Assembly: GCF_964355755.1 (NCBI RefSeq)
Contig: NC_092677.1
Coordinates: 27,684,101-27,748,100, forward strand
Reading direction: 5' to 3'
Source: Antedon mediterranea
Taxonomy: Eukaryota > Echinodermata > Crinoidea > Comatulida > Antedonidae
DNA: 64,000 nucleotides
In this document: positions 36,121 to 47,100 of the stretch, one piece after another
Numbering within the stretch: the stretch's first letter is position 1
Layout: every line of letters begins with the position of its first letter
Position numbers and translations under genes: made by a program
Notes under the pieces: generated by a model
What the model was told of the DNA's origin: nothing
What the model saw: the letters and a program-made list of their open reading frames with translations, nothing else
The model's database searches: none

Positions 36121-38758
36121 CCAGGTTAGTTGTACTATATAAGCTAATATTTGTTTTCTCTTTTCTAATTTAAAAGTGGGAAGGACAACACGACGGACTA
36201 ACATGTGAAGAATTTAAGCAATGGAAGATAGACAATGACCCTGACATGCAGGCTGCAGGACTTGCCAGACATCTAGAGGAACATGGCATAGGTATCTTAC
36301 TCTTCATTATTCAATCAATCAATCATGAATATCATGATAAACTGTTAAATAATACATTTTTAATGAGTGGCAGGCCTAATTGGTGTAGACAATTTATTTA
36401 GTCTCTTTTCACCCCTTGCCACAGGGAATTAATAATTTGAAATAATTCAACCTTCAGATTGTCCTAAATGTAAGATGAGATATGCTCTTGCTAGAGGAGG
36501 CTGTATGCACTTTACATGCACACAATGTAAACACGAATTCTGCAGTGGTTGCAACCAGGAAATGTCTTCGGTAAGGAATATATATTAATTATATTTTTTA
36601 TTTTGAGATAGGCAGACATAATTCTTAACCTATCAAAAAGCAAAGATGAATTGATTAAGGAAACATATCAATAGATGAGTTACAGTTAAAGGAGACGACA
36701 GAAAAGATTATATGTAGTAACCCTTCCCAGCAAACATTTAAAAAAAAAACATCTTTATGCATGTTTATGAATTTTGTTTTCAGACTTGTAGTCGATATGA
36801 ATCTTGTGTCCGGAAAGGAATTCATGCCCATCATCCTAGAGATTGCTTGTTTTATCTGAGAGATCAAGATATTCCTAAACTACAGAAATTACTAAAGGTA
36901 CTGTATGATCATTATTATTCTGGGTAGCTTAACAACCTAATGTAGCATTGATTTGGTTTTCGTGGGCTGATTTATTTGTATTTGTGTTTGTAGCAGAAAT
37001 TTTAATAAATAAATACGCTAATAAAATAATGTGAATGTTTGACATTAGTGCGCAATCAAAGCTCATTAGCAGAAGAATGATTTACTTCAGGTCTAGTGTG
37101 CATATTTATTATTATTATTCTTATCCTTCAGAACCACAAGGTAAAGTTTGACACAGAGAAAAGCGGTGTTGAACGAAATGTTAAATGCACTGTGCTGGAA
37201 CAGAAAGATGGCCCAGAAGGTCTTGTAGATGAAGCATGTGGAAAGGAGGTGAAAGCCCAAAATGCAGGATTATGCCAGTATGTGTGAATGTTATATTGTA
37301 TTTTATTGATAGTGCAAGCACACTTGTGCATAGAAAAATGTAATTCAAGACATCCTGCATGAATTTCATTCCATCACCATCTCAATACAAGTCAATATAA
37401 ATACAAATCAATTTTCAGTTGTATTTTTTTCTGAATTTGAAACGATAAAAATGAGGAAATCTGTGAGAATGAGAAAAAGTCGCCCCAACCGAGACTCGAA
37501 CCCGGACCGCCTGCTTGATATGCAGATGTCCTAACCATTAGACCACTGGGGCTTTCATGGTATTGTTCGAACTCGATTGGATAACGACTCTTTAACATTC
37601 TCGGCGTGGTACGGCGGAACAGCACTAGTCCTCAGTTGTACGCACGCGCAACAGAGATCAAATTGATACGGCCTCATTTATATATATATAAATAAAATAA
37701 CAGCAGAAAACTTGGTTACTTCATTGTTTTAATCACTACAAATTTGTTTCGTACGACCAGCATGTAGCTGGCCGCATTCTTCAGGTGAAATATAAAACAT
37801 AAGTGACACAGTTGTCTCATAGTGCTTAATAGAAGTGAGTCATCAGGAAGTCGTATACAATAGCCTATTGTTTTAGATAAACTATTTGGATCTGCAATTT
37901 AGTAAGAATTTTTTCCTATGTCTACAAGTAGAGACTAACTCGTTCTTACGGTTCAGTGAGCATAGCTCTGGTTGACATATAATAATATACTTTTCATATA
38001 TACATAAATTACATCTTTTGTTAATATTTGAGTAAGGTTTGCATTTCTTTATAATTTTCCATTTAATTGAGTAGTTTGTTTTAGAGTCTTTAAGTGTCCA
38101 TATATATTTACTGAGTTCCGTTGCGTTTCTTAGTTTTTCGTTCCGGAATGAAGACGTATGGTTTCTGTATCTGGTTTTAAACTGGTTTTCAGTTAGTCCG
38201 ACATATGTATTGAGCACTCGGTCTGATAATTTCAACCTGAGTATATATATATATATCCATGAGGCTCCGTGTAATAAAAATTGTAAATAAAATCTTGATA
38301 CATACTGTGGTATACCAGTTTTTTAATCTGAAATAAGCAAGAATGTTAATCAACAAGCCCCAGTGCACTTTGATATTTACCTGTTGTTGATTTGTTTTCC
38401 CTTTTCTTTTAGAGTGCATTATAAGGAGTATCTCGTTAGTTTGATTAATGAAAAGCACATTGACCCTGTTGAATTATTTACAATTATTGAATTGGAAATA
38501 TGTATCGGACGCCATGACATGAAAATACCTGAAAGAGGCAACGAACCTGAGGAGGTTTACCAAAAACGTCTCGTGCAAGTGAGTACAATAACAAAATCAT
38601 TATTTATACTAATTAAAGCCCATTTTATTAACTTATTTTTTTTTAAAATTTGTCTCATCCTTGCATAATATAGTTCAATTATTTATTTAATTATTGATTA
38701 ATAACTAATTATTTTTGTTTTTCAGATTGTGCAGACAAAGTTCCCTATTGGAAAATAA
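28993..38758 (+). CDS. RNF31: HOIP, linear-ubiquitin RBR E3 ligase (LUBAC catalytic subunit)
   Basis: Nineteen coding exons, about 1,414 aa: 28993-29238, 30029-30184, 30481-31015, 31398-31740, 31872-32847, 33118-33247, 33362-33453, 33589-33852, 34219-34431, 34601-34822, 35165-35356, 35486-35584, 35778-35867, 36177-36291, 36458-36570, 36784-36897, 37132-37277, 38413-38578, 38726-38758. Domains in order: PUB (about 70-193), a B-box-like finger (about 319-352), a coiled coil (about 490-550), one NZF (W-G-C-Q-Y-C..C-G-M-C, about 692-721), a UBA region (about 827-1035), RING1 (from C1048), IBR (about 1153-1200), RING2 with the catalytic Cys about 1240 in R-G-G-C-M-H-F, and the C-terminal LDD region. 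HOIP joins ubiquitin head to tail with HOIL-1L and SHARPIN in NF-kB signalling. The protein is longer than human HOIP (1,072 aa), mostly in linkers, and shows one NZF. The intron 37278-38412 carries a tRNA-like gene and a Penelope fragment. Confidence 0.95.
31040..31190. mobile_element. MITE family E in an RNF31 intron
   Basis: The left end ACAGTCGACTCTTTCTATAT and right end GATGTAGAGAGTTGACTGTA are imperfect inverted repeats of about 21 bases. They flank about 110 bases of non-coding sequence with GGGTTCCAAATTTG / CATTTTGGGAACA. Only one copy was seen, so the family call rests on structure. Confidence 0.55.
32882..33025. mobile_element. MITE family C, RNF31 intron copy
   Basis: The left end AAGCTCTGGTCTACACTAGC and right end TTAGAGTGTAGACAGAGCTT are inverted. 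The interior contains TGTCCAAATATGGTAGTGAT and ATGATGTCATCGTG. The same parts occur at 49511-49638 and 60092-60223. Confidence 0.8.
36090..36119. repeat. (AAT)n microsatellite in an RNF31 intron
   Basis: About ten AAT/ATA triplets in the intron just upstream of the exon at 36177. Confidence 0.8.
37482..37552 (-). tRNA. tRNA-like gene, tRNA-Asp-like with anticodon AUC
   Basis: The minus strand folds as a full cloverleaf. The 7-bp acceptor stem (GCCCCAG with TTGGGGC) has one G-U pair. The D arm holds an A-box match (TGGTCTAATGG). The anticodon stem is TCTGC/GCAGG with loop ATATCAA, so the anticodon is AUC. The T arm is CCGGG-TTCGAGT-CTCGG with a near-perfect B box. The discriminator is G. A T5 run follows within four bases, as expected of a Pol III terminator. 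Anticodon AUC would read GAU, but eukaryotic tRNA-Asp normally has GUC, so this may be a tRNA pseudogene or a tRNA-derived SINE head. It lies antisense in an RNF31 intron. Confidence 0.6.
37690..38235 (-). mobile_element. 5'-truncated Penelope-like retroelement, GIY-YIG end and pLTR
   Basis: A minus-strand frame at 38235-37882 (117 codons) matches the C-terminal endonuclease part of Penelope-like elements. It has [11 protein letters not shown]-x-R-Y (GIY-YIG), S-S-F-R-N, L-S-K-Y-I-W-x-L-K-D, C-N-L-C-x-x-E-K-Y-I-I, L-N[15 protein letters not shown]. The reverse transcriptase part is missing, as is usual after 5' truncation. The downstream non-coding part includes a hammerhead-like motif. It lies antisense within the RNF31 intron at 37278-38412. 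Confidence 0.8.
37731..37790 (-). ncRNA. hammerhead-ribozyme motif in the Penelope pLTR
   Basis: On the minus strand the order is a short stem I strand ending TCAC, CTGAAGA (784-778, fits CUGANGA), stem II GCGGCCAGC-TACAT-GCTGGTCGT, GAAAC (750-746), a tiny self-complementary stem III AAA/TTT, then GTA (739-737, fits the NUH cleavage site) and GTGA, which pairs with TCAC. This is the minimal type I hammerhead layout known from Penelope-like elements. The catalytic core is intact by eye; activity is not shown. Confidence 0.6.
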
Positions 38759-38759
38759 A
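38754..38759 (+). terminator. AATAAA overlapping the RNF31 stop codon
   Basis: The stop TAA at 38756-38758 lies inside AATAAA. If used, cleavage would leave an extremely short 3' UTR. No other clear signal was picked out downstream, so use is uncertain. Confidence 0.3.
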
Positions 38760-38889
38760 AAATACATATGTAATGTGTAAAATACATATATAATGTGTTT
38801 CAGTCAGTTATTTGTTGTTTGTAAAATTTATGTTTAAAAATGTATAATTTACTTTGATCAACTGAGGCAGATAAGATACAACACACCAT

Positions 38890-38975
38890 GGCCCTGTTTC
38901 TGCTGCCAAGAAAATACCGTATTTTATACGGTATTTTTATACCGTATTTTGAGCAGTTGCAGCAGAAACAGGCCC
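38890..38975. mobile_element. MITE family D, 86 bp
   Basis: The inverted ends GGCCCTGTTTCTGCTGC and GCAGCAGAAACAGGCC flank a core of ACCGTATTTTATACGGTATT, itself palindromic. Only one copy is in the window. Confidence 0.65.
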
Positions 38976-40350
38976 CGTGATATTCAATGTTATATTGATC
39001 AATAATCTCAATTATTAGGTCATGTAAGGGAAACAAAATATAAAATAATAATATTGATAATTCATTATATTGTAATAATTTTTATGACAAATGTTTAATA
39101 CGGTATTCAGTCTTGAAAAGAAATGGCAAAAGGGTTCCTACTTTCTAGGAACTTTATCAGATAATTATTTTGACAACTCTTGTAACTCCTAACTGTAGTT
39201 AAAAAGTGAATGCTTGATTTAATTCTGGCTTAAAGGTACATCTTGTGTTTTGGGTAAATTCGCTAAACTTAAAAAATGTGGATAAAAAAAAAACACAACA
39301 AAAGGGTCAAACATTTGTGACAAATTGTAAAATACATAAAAAAATAATAATAATAAGCAAAATAGTGAGGTCAAAGGTTGATGTTGGAATACAGTAGTCT
39401 TAAAAGATAGACCATATTAAGTACTATAAAAGGTCCCAAGACATTAGTAGCTGGACGATGGTTTTTTAATTTGAGTTAACTTTTTTTTGTTATGAAAAAT
39501 CTTTCTGTTTTTTTTGCTTTATTTTTATCAAAAATCAAATCAAAAACTTCAGTAGAGTTTGGTAGTGGTTTACATTAATATCATTGTATTTTTATCATTT
39601 CATTTATTTGATTATACATTTGACACGGACCCTTAAATTCGCGTTAATAAATAAGCTTATATAATCTCGTTGGTTAAGATTCAACATTTCAAAATAGTGA
39701 TTGTTTAATCATACTTCTGCTCACCAAATAATTCTGTATTGCAACTTGTAATGGTGTGGTTACATTTGAAAACAATTGGTATCTCAAATATGCTGCCATT
39801 TTATAGTACAATAACTGCACTCGCATTTTTACTATCTGTTTAGTCATTACTCAGAAATGTTAAATACACATTGAAATAACTACTTTAGTTGAAGGGTACT
39901 TATTGGTTCCTTAATCTTCGTCAATGTTTGTAGAAATATAATTTGTCAATGCAAAATGGTGTGTTGTAAATTTTAGGCGCCATATTGAAATACAATTATT
40001 TGTATTGGATATTGTATTGAATATTGTATTGAAATGTATATTATTAGGCCAATCTTTGTTTCATGGTGGGTTATAAATTGGTACCTAAAAGGTGCGGATC
40101 TAGACGGAGACGATGCATAAACGAAAAGTTCCTAATACATAATATATAAAATCAAGACTACTTATCACATAAAATAAATTGTGGGTAGAGTTAGAAATTT
40201 TATAGTGTACAAACTGTACTGTACTGTAAAAATTCAATCCTGATTGATATTGTAGTATGGGGTGTGGTGTTGAGAGGGCGTGCGCGTGATGCGCGGGAAA
40301 GATACGCGCGCACCCACCGTCTGGATCCGCGCCTGCCTAATCTTGTAGTA

Positions 40351-40508
40351 TTAAGGGTCTTTCACACCTGTTCCGGCACGGTTCCGGTCCGGCGAATCGA
40401 ACATCAATCGATATGCGCGTAGCCGCGTAAAATCGAAACATTGACGTTCGATTGGATTTTCCGGCGCCGGACTGGAACCGTGCCGGAACAGGTGTGAAAG
40501 ACCCTTTA
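40351..40508. mobile_element. MITE family B, complete copy (PIF/Harbinger-like)
   Basis: The inverted ends start AGGGTCTTTCACACCTGTTC and extend about 40 bases through CGGCACGGTTCC to GTCCGGCG. Both ends are flanked by TTA, a 3-bp target duplication typical of PIF/Harbinger elements. The centre has GATATGCGCGTAGCCGCG. A truncated relative lies at 44758-44845. Confidence 0.85.
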
Positions 40509-41113
40509 GGTTGCAAACCGTTACTTACCAATAATAATTATTTACTACTTTGTGATTTTTATCAATTAAAATAAAGTAAAATATATTTTATTTAATGTTT
40601 AAGACGATTCTTAATTGGTGTACGCATGCGCTGACGATATCATTGCATTTACTTTGTATAGAATACAATACGTGCACCAAATTGGTTGAATTGGTGATCT
40701 AATATATAGCTTAGCAAGTTTAAAAACACATTTTAAACTTGCCGCCTCATGTTTCATTTGATGATACTTCATTATTATCCTCTAGAAACAAATTGATAAA
40801 ATTTATCGACAAAAAAAAGTTCTAAAAGTATCTTTGTTTTTTTTTCCATTTTATTCTCACACGACACCCTCCTCATCCATCCATCCATCCAACGACATTA
40901 GAAAATGTAATATGTAAAGTGTCCATCACTGAGCCACAGTACAAATTCTATAAGTTGAAGTTGGTGTTAGGTCTATGTTTGTTGATATTTAACCAGCGTA
41001 CGGTTCCTAATTTGCATAATTAAACACTTGGAATTGGAATGTCAGAGCCTTGCGCGTCCAATCGGAACAAATCTCTTTGTGTGTACGTTTGCATCACCAC
41101 TACCGTAATAAAC

Positions 41114-44100
41114 ATGTCCAGTATGGTAATGTTTTTGTTAATTATTTCATATTTGATTGATGGTGGATTAGCAAGATTTGGTAGTCAACTAGATGATAAG
41201 ATAATAGACTCAAAGTTTGAGATTATGGGAGAAGTGAGAATTGAAGAGTTCTCGGTGGTTAACGATGTTACAACACTGGAAGTGGTGGTTGAGGATACTA
41301 TAGGTAAGGCCTTAGACGGACTAAGTGGGCCTAGGTTAGCATTTGTTATATTCTAGTATCTCTTCTAAGTGTTACTTCTTCGTATTATGTTAATGATCCC
41401 ATTTCCAACATTAGAAACATTATAGAACATAAGATGTTACGGTTTACAAACGTTTACCAGAGGCAAGGTTGAAATTCTGGTTATAGGTTGTCGACAATGA
41501 GGAGTATATGTTAGTCACCGTAATCGCCATGAATCTATATCAATATTAGATTGTAACCTGGCATTGTTTATACCATGGACCTATAAATCAGATATAGGTT
41601 CATGTTTATACCAATAAGTTTACACCAAAAAAAGAGTAATGTTGACCAGTTTGTTATTGAAAATTTACGCATGGTTATTTTTAGTATGTGTTTAGGCATT
41701 AAGGGTCATCTGGACAAGAATATTGAATAATCTTGTATACTGAGATTTTACGTATTGGAACTAAAGTAACATTAAGATATTTAACAACTATTAACATTAA
41801 TTTAGATATTGATGAATTATGGATTGTCGATTTTCAACCTCTGGACTATAACGACCAATTTCCCATTGTCCTAAAAAATGGTAGTCTCAGTTCCAGACGT
41901 ACTGGTACATGTTCAAGCATTTACAGAGATGCCGACTGGGAAGATGACTATTTTGACGACAAATATTTTATGACGTCAGATGGACAAGGAGAAAAAGATT
42001 TCTACAATACATTTGTACGCGGTAACGTTACTGAATTAAACCAGCGACACAATGAAGTAAGTTGTTGTTTATTGATTTATTTTCTACAAATGATACATAT
42101 ATAATATATATTACTAATAAATCATAAATTATTTATTAATATAGATGGTGGTGAAAATAATTCTAGAACTAGACTTTAAGCAGAGACCACCATTAACAAA
42201 ATAGAAAAAAAAACCCATTACATTACAATGAGATTGCTGTACAATAAACATATAAATGAATAAATAAATAGAACAAAATATTGTTACATTACCAAAATTA
42301 ATTGTGTTTATATTGATTTATATAAATTGAAATCTGATAACTTTTCCACAAATACAACAATACTACCATAAACAATTTTGATTTTATTTTTAATAATCTT
42401 GCATTAAAATGTTATTATTTTAGATTGCATTTAATGGTGATTTAATTACTCTCCTTGATTGTCAACAAAAAGATGGAACAAAAGCTTGGAAATTTGAAAT
42501 ATTTTATGAAGAAATCCAATACCAATCATTGCTGTATGCCAGTAATGTGCGACCTATCACAGACAACTGGACACCAGGGCTAGGAACTAATCTTCAAGTG
42601 GCTTATGTGCAAACGCATTTTAAACTTATTTGGCGAATGTCTAGATTTGCTATTTTAAAGTATGTATAATTCATTTCAACATATTTTTACCATAAATAAT
42701 TTTTTCTTTAACTTTAACTACATTTGTTTTACTGCAAAACGTATGAATTTTAATGTAAACGTTCATGATGTAGACACTACAAAAATATTGTGTATGATTA
42801 CCACCCACACTCCCCCAGCCCCGACCCACCATTTCCCCAAAAAGTGTGATACATAATTGACAGGTTATTGAGAGTTGAAACTAACGCAAATAATATATTT
42901 AATATAAACTTTTTAAAACTAATACTGCAAAGGTATTATTGTAATTTAATAAGGTATTTGTGTTAAATGATTTCACAGTACAAGCTTGAGAACTAAGGAT
43001 CCCAGTGATGATAGGCGGTAAGTGAATTTTCCTCAGCCTTTCAAGGTTAGTGTAAACAAGGAGGACTTCTTCCTCAAGCAATAAAAAAAAAAAAAAAATC
43101 TGATTATTTGAAGATTGTCACTAACCTCTTTTAAAACTTGTTAAAATCACAAATAATGTAATTATGTAGGATTAAATACCTAAATCAATTTTACTAAATT
43201 AACTGCAATTTGACCATGTATTATCATTTTCAGATTGTTCTAAATGTCTTTTTACTTTTTCAAATAGTGTATTAAATTATTCTTTGTATATATTTTTAAT
43301 GTTATACAAGACCACCCGAGTGTGTTTATACATACTTGGGTGTCTATAGGCCTACAGTCTACTTGTCTGTAAAGTAAATCATATCCGGTAGATGTATTCT
43401 TTTTATTATTTTTATTGTCAATTTTTTCCCAAATAATTGTTTCTCATTATTAAATTCAATAGTATAAAATTATGATTTTTTTTCTACATACAGTTTTTTA
43501 ATAATTGGACAACCAGAGATCATTGACGAAGTTGGTTTGATAACCGTTTTCTTTGATTTTGCTGTTGTTGATGTTGTGTATGAGAACGGTTCTCCGAATC
43601 CATCAAAAACCTACCTTACCATGGGAATCTCGACCACAATCACCGACGGTCAGTCCACCATGCTCTCCTTTAAAGATGACTCTCTGCAATACATACCAAG
43701 AAATAAAGGAAACGCGATTGATTTTATACATCAACAAGTAAGTCATTTTGAGGAGGCATTATTGGTGACATTTTGTACGAGAAATTCATTATGCGCACGC
43801 TTAGTAAAATATGAGCATAATGCAGATTAGAATGACTGTTAGACTCAATAGTTACGTAGTCGCATAAAAAACTAACTGAACTAGGTAACTTTTCCGTTGG
43901 CTTTTTTTCCTCGGTGTTTGTTGCTTCTTTGTGACACTATTGACCAATTGTTTATTTTTAGCCATCGTCTGATTTTGATGAAACACCAGCCTGTAAACCG
44001 TGGAAACTCGACGACGTTTGTGAGCAGTCCTGGTATTTTGAGTTTGAAATATCACTCAACTTAACTGGCATGACGCAAGACATTCCAGTCGATGCTACTG

Positions 44101-47100
44101 GAGATTTTGTATTTGCATTCTATACTTACCAATGTGATTACTTGCACAATAAAGCTGGTAAGTAATGTACTTAGAATTTGGATCCAAAATATTAAATTAA
44201 TATCAGCATAAGTTTCTAATGTTGTGAAGATAGTAACAATGGTGTTTAAATAGACTGTGCTCTGCTTGATATCAACCCATGGTACCTGTCAGCTGACGTC
44301 ACACTGCAAACAGTAGTTACAGTCATTGATGAAGAACAAGAAACGATTAGAGTGAGTTAAAGATTTCTCTTAGCTAGATCAAGGAAGATCTAGCGTAATC
44401 TAAATTTCTTCTGGTTTGATTGAAGTTAAACATGTTTACCCCTTTACACCATTATAGGCATATGTGTTGTATTATGTTTGTTTGTGGAAGATATTCTCAA
44501 AAGAATGAAATGCAAATCTAAATACAAATGTATTTTAACAATTTTCAGGTAAATGTGATTGAAGTATCAAACGACCAGGGTGATTTAAGAGGAGGAACAG
44601 ATGTCGGGCACAATGACAATGTCACAATGACTGTAAACCTTTCACCGGCGTACCTTCGCAAGAGCTTCGTTCTTGAGTTGTCCTTGTTTATGGTGTGTTT
44701 CGGAGCCGAGTTTGTAGAGTCAACTCGGGTAAGTGTTTGTTTCAGTCATTGTCTGAGTTAAGGGTCTTTCACACCTGATCCGGAACGGTTTCGGTCCGGC
44801 GTCGTCAAATCAAATGTTTCCATTTCTCGCGGCTACGCGCATATCTAAATTTGTAAATTTAAAATGTTTTTCAACTTTTCTATTCCATTTCCATCAATTC
44901 ATTGATTTTTTATTAAAATGGTATAATAACGTATCGATTAAATGAAAACTTTTAACCAAAGCCTCTTTCTTTTTTTAAGGGGTGCTTGGCTGCCGATGAG
45001 GATGATCGTTACACAGGATTTGTTTCCGATGATTTTGTTCTCGATTATGATCCAGCCACAGACCCAGTAGAGATGGCTGCTATGGCAGATTTTATAGGTA
45101 AGCGACTGTTGAGTATCCAAATCAACGTATGTTGCTTTTGGTAAATGGTATGTATTATATTAATTTATTGCATAGCAAAATAAATATTATTTTCAGAAAG
45201 TCAGCAATCGGAGGATGAAGAAGAGGCGACCGGAGTTGTTAATGACAAAGGTCAAATCTTAGATAATCCAGATGAAGATGGCTACCGTAAGTATACCACC
45301 TCAATAATAAATTAATTATGCACAATAAGGAACGTGTATCCTCATGCTCTGCCGTGTACCACATAGCTTTTAGTTGTTTCCAACGCATAGATTGAAGTGT
45401 CAATTTCAGTTTACACATTTTCCTGATTGACACCAATAAGACACGTACGATAGTATTATCTTGTATATATACAGACAATAATGACTGATGTGTTGTCTTC
45501 TTGTTTATAGAATGGACTTTGGTAATGAAGGCCACGGCTGGAATTGGTGAGGGACTCTATGACATCTGGACGAATCCGGGTGGATTGAATGAACTAGAAC
45601 CAGATTCGCAGATTCTTAACGACGAATTTGTTGGACATTACAAAAACTCTATTGTAGATGAGTGGGATTTACTTCAAGTTAGGAAAGTCAGTGAAGAATT
45701 AATTAGATGAACTGTTTATTTTTCTAGAATAAGGGAAGTGAAACAATGATTGCTAAATATTGCTAAAAATCAAGTACACACACTATATGGAATCATGAAA
45801 ATATAAGGAAACCTTTAATTCTGTAATTTTGTTGTTGTTGCTATAACCTGTATTATACTTTTGTGACTGCGCTTTATTGTAGGTAAAACTGGCATTATAT
45901 ACTGACGAAGAGGAAGTTGTGTATTTTATATTTGATGGTATTGGATCTACTGCCGATTCCTGGTTTTCTCAAAACTGTCTGATTGATACCACATTTACAG
46001 ATTTAAATGCAGATATCTATGTCAACTACTTCTCAATTGCAGGGTATATTATAGTTTTCGTTACTTTCAAAACTGTGTTTAATATGAATTTATCTTTGTT
46101 GTAATTGAGCAGAATGTGTATAAATGCTTAATCGATCATTTAATATTAATAAATAAATATTATTAAATGAAGAATCACAATAATATACCCGGTTCTTCAT
46201 TCAAATTCAATAAGACGTACCGAACACCAACAGATCTAAAAAAAGCGAGCTATTGTTGAATTTACCAATGAGTATATTTTATTTTAACTACGATAATGAA
46301 ATTATTTTTATTTCAGTCATTCAAGAGCAAATCTTCATCGTCGTTGGTTCATTAATAAATCGTATGCAGATTGTGGCAACGATCGTGGTTGGTTCGCCGT
46401 TATCGATGGCGTTGGTGTCTGCCCTTGGGAGAACAATATAGGTGGTTCACCACCGCAGTTTTTATATTCTCCAGGAACCACTTACAACCGATGGAGACCA
46501 GGTTTGTTTGTTATTATTTATTTATACTGAGCAACCTCTTCAAAAAAATCTCAGAGGGCCCATTCAAGATCAGTGGTGTACTAGTACACCGGGGTAACCC
46601 CCTACTCGTCTAAAAAAAAAATGAACTAGTGCACTGGACCTACGGTTTATAATCCTTATCCGAGAAGACTCGTTCTAGCACCAGAACCATGGTTACCATT
46701 TTATTTGTTACAAATGTAGTATTATCCAATTGACTAGGCAAATAATGTTTGTGACGTCAACAAAAATGTGATTTCACTGATAATTATTGAAAATTAAATA
46801 CATATCCATTTGTTTTTCATGTTTTCATATTTATCCATTTAAAAATAATAGTCTTTTAAAAATTTTTTGTAGATACTTCGCAATTTGCCGATGTCTTTGC
46901 CATTTTTGTTGAACATCAAAAGTTTCCTGGTAATGTATCTGTTTTTTTTCTTTCAGTTAATGTACTTTTTTTCAAACGATGTCTGTTGGCTTTTACTGAC
47001 AAATGTATGTCTGTTATTTTCAGTTCCTTCCTTGGTATCGACAAGTTTTATCTATACGCAGGAGACGACCAACTTATATACATTGAACCGGGGCTTTTCG

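Larger units (their letters stand above)
38759..41113. other. intergenic region with two MITEs
   Basis: No exon was recognised. It holds a family D palindromic MITE (38890-38975) and a family B MITE (40351-40508). The rest is AT-rich. The promoter of the mosaic-protein gene should lie just before 41114. Confidence 0.5.

Noticed and set aside
37392-37625. 77-codon minus-strand frame in the RNF31 intron
   Set aside because: It runs straight through the tRNA-like cloverleaf and has no protein-like composition.
46885-47023. Plus-strand frame start for the large mosaic-protein exon at an internal ATG
   Set aside because: The first ~45 codons of that frame are intron: exon 46873-46929 is in another frame and splices to 47024 through a clear TTTTCAG acceptor.
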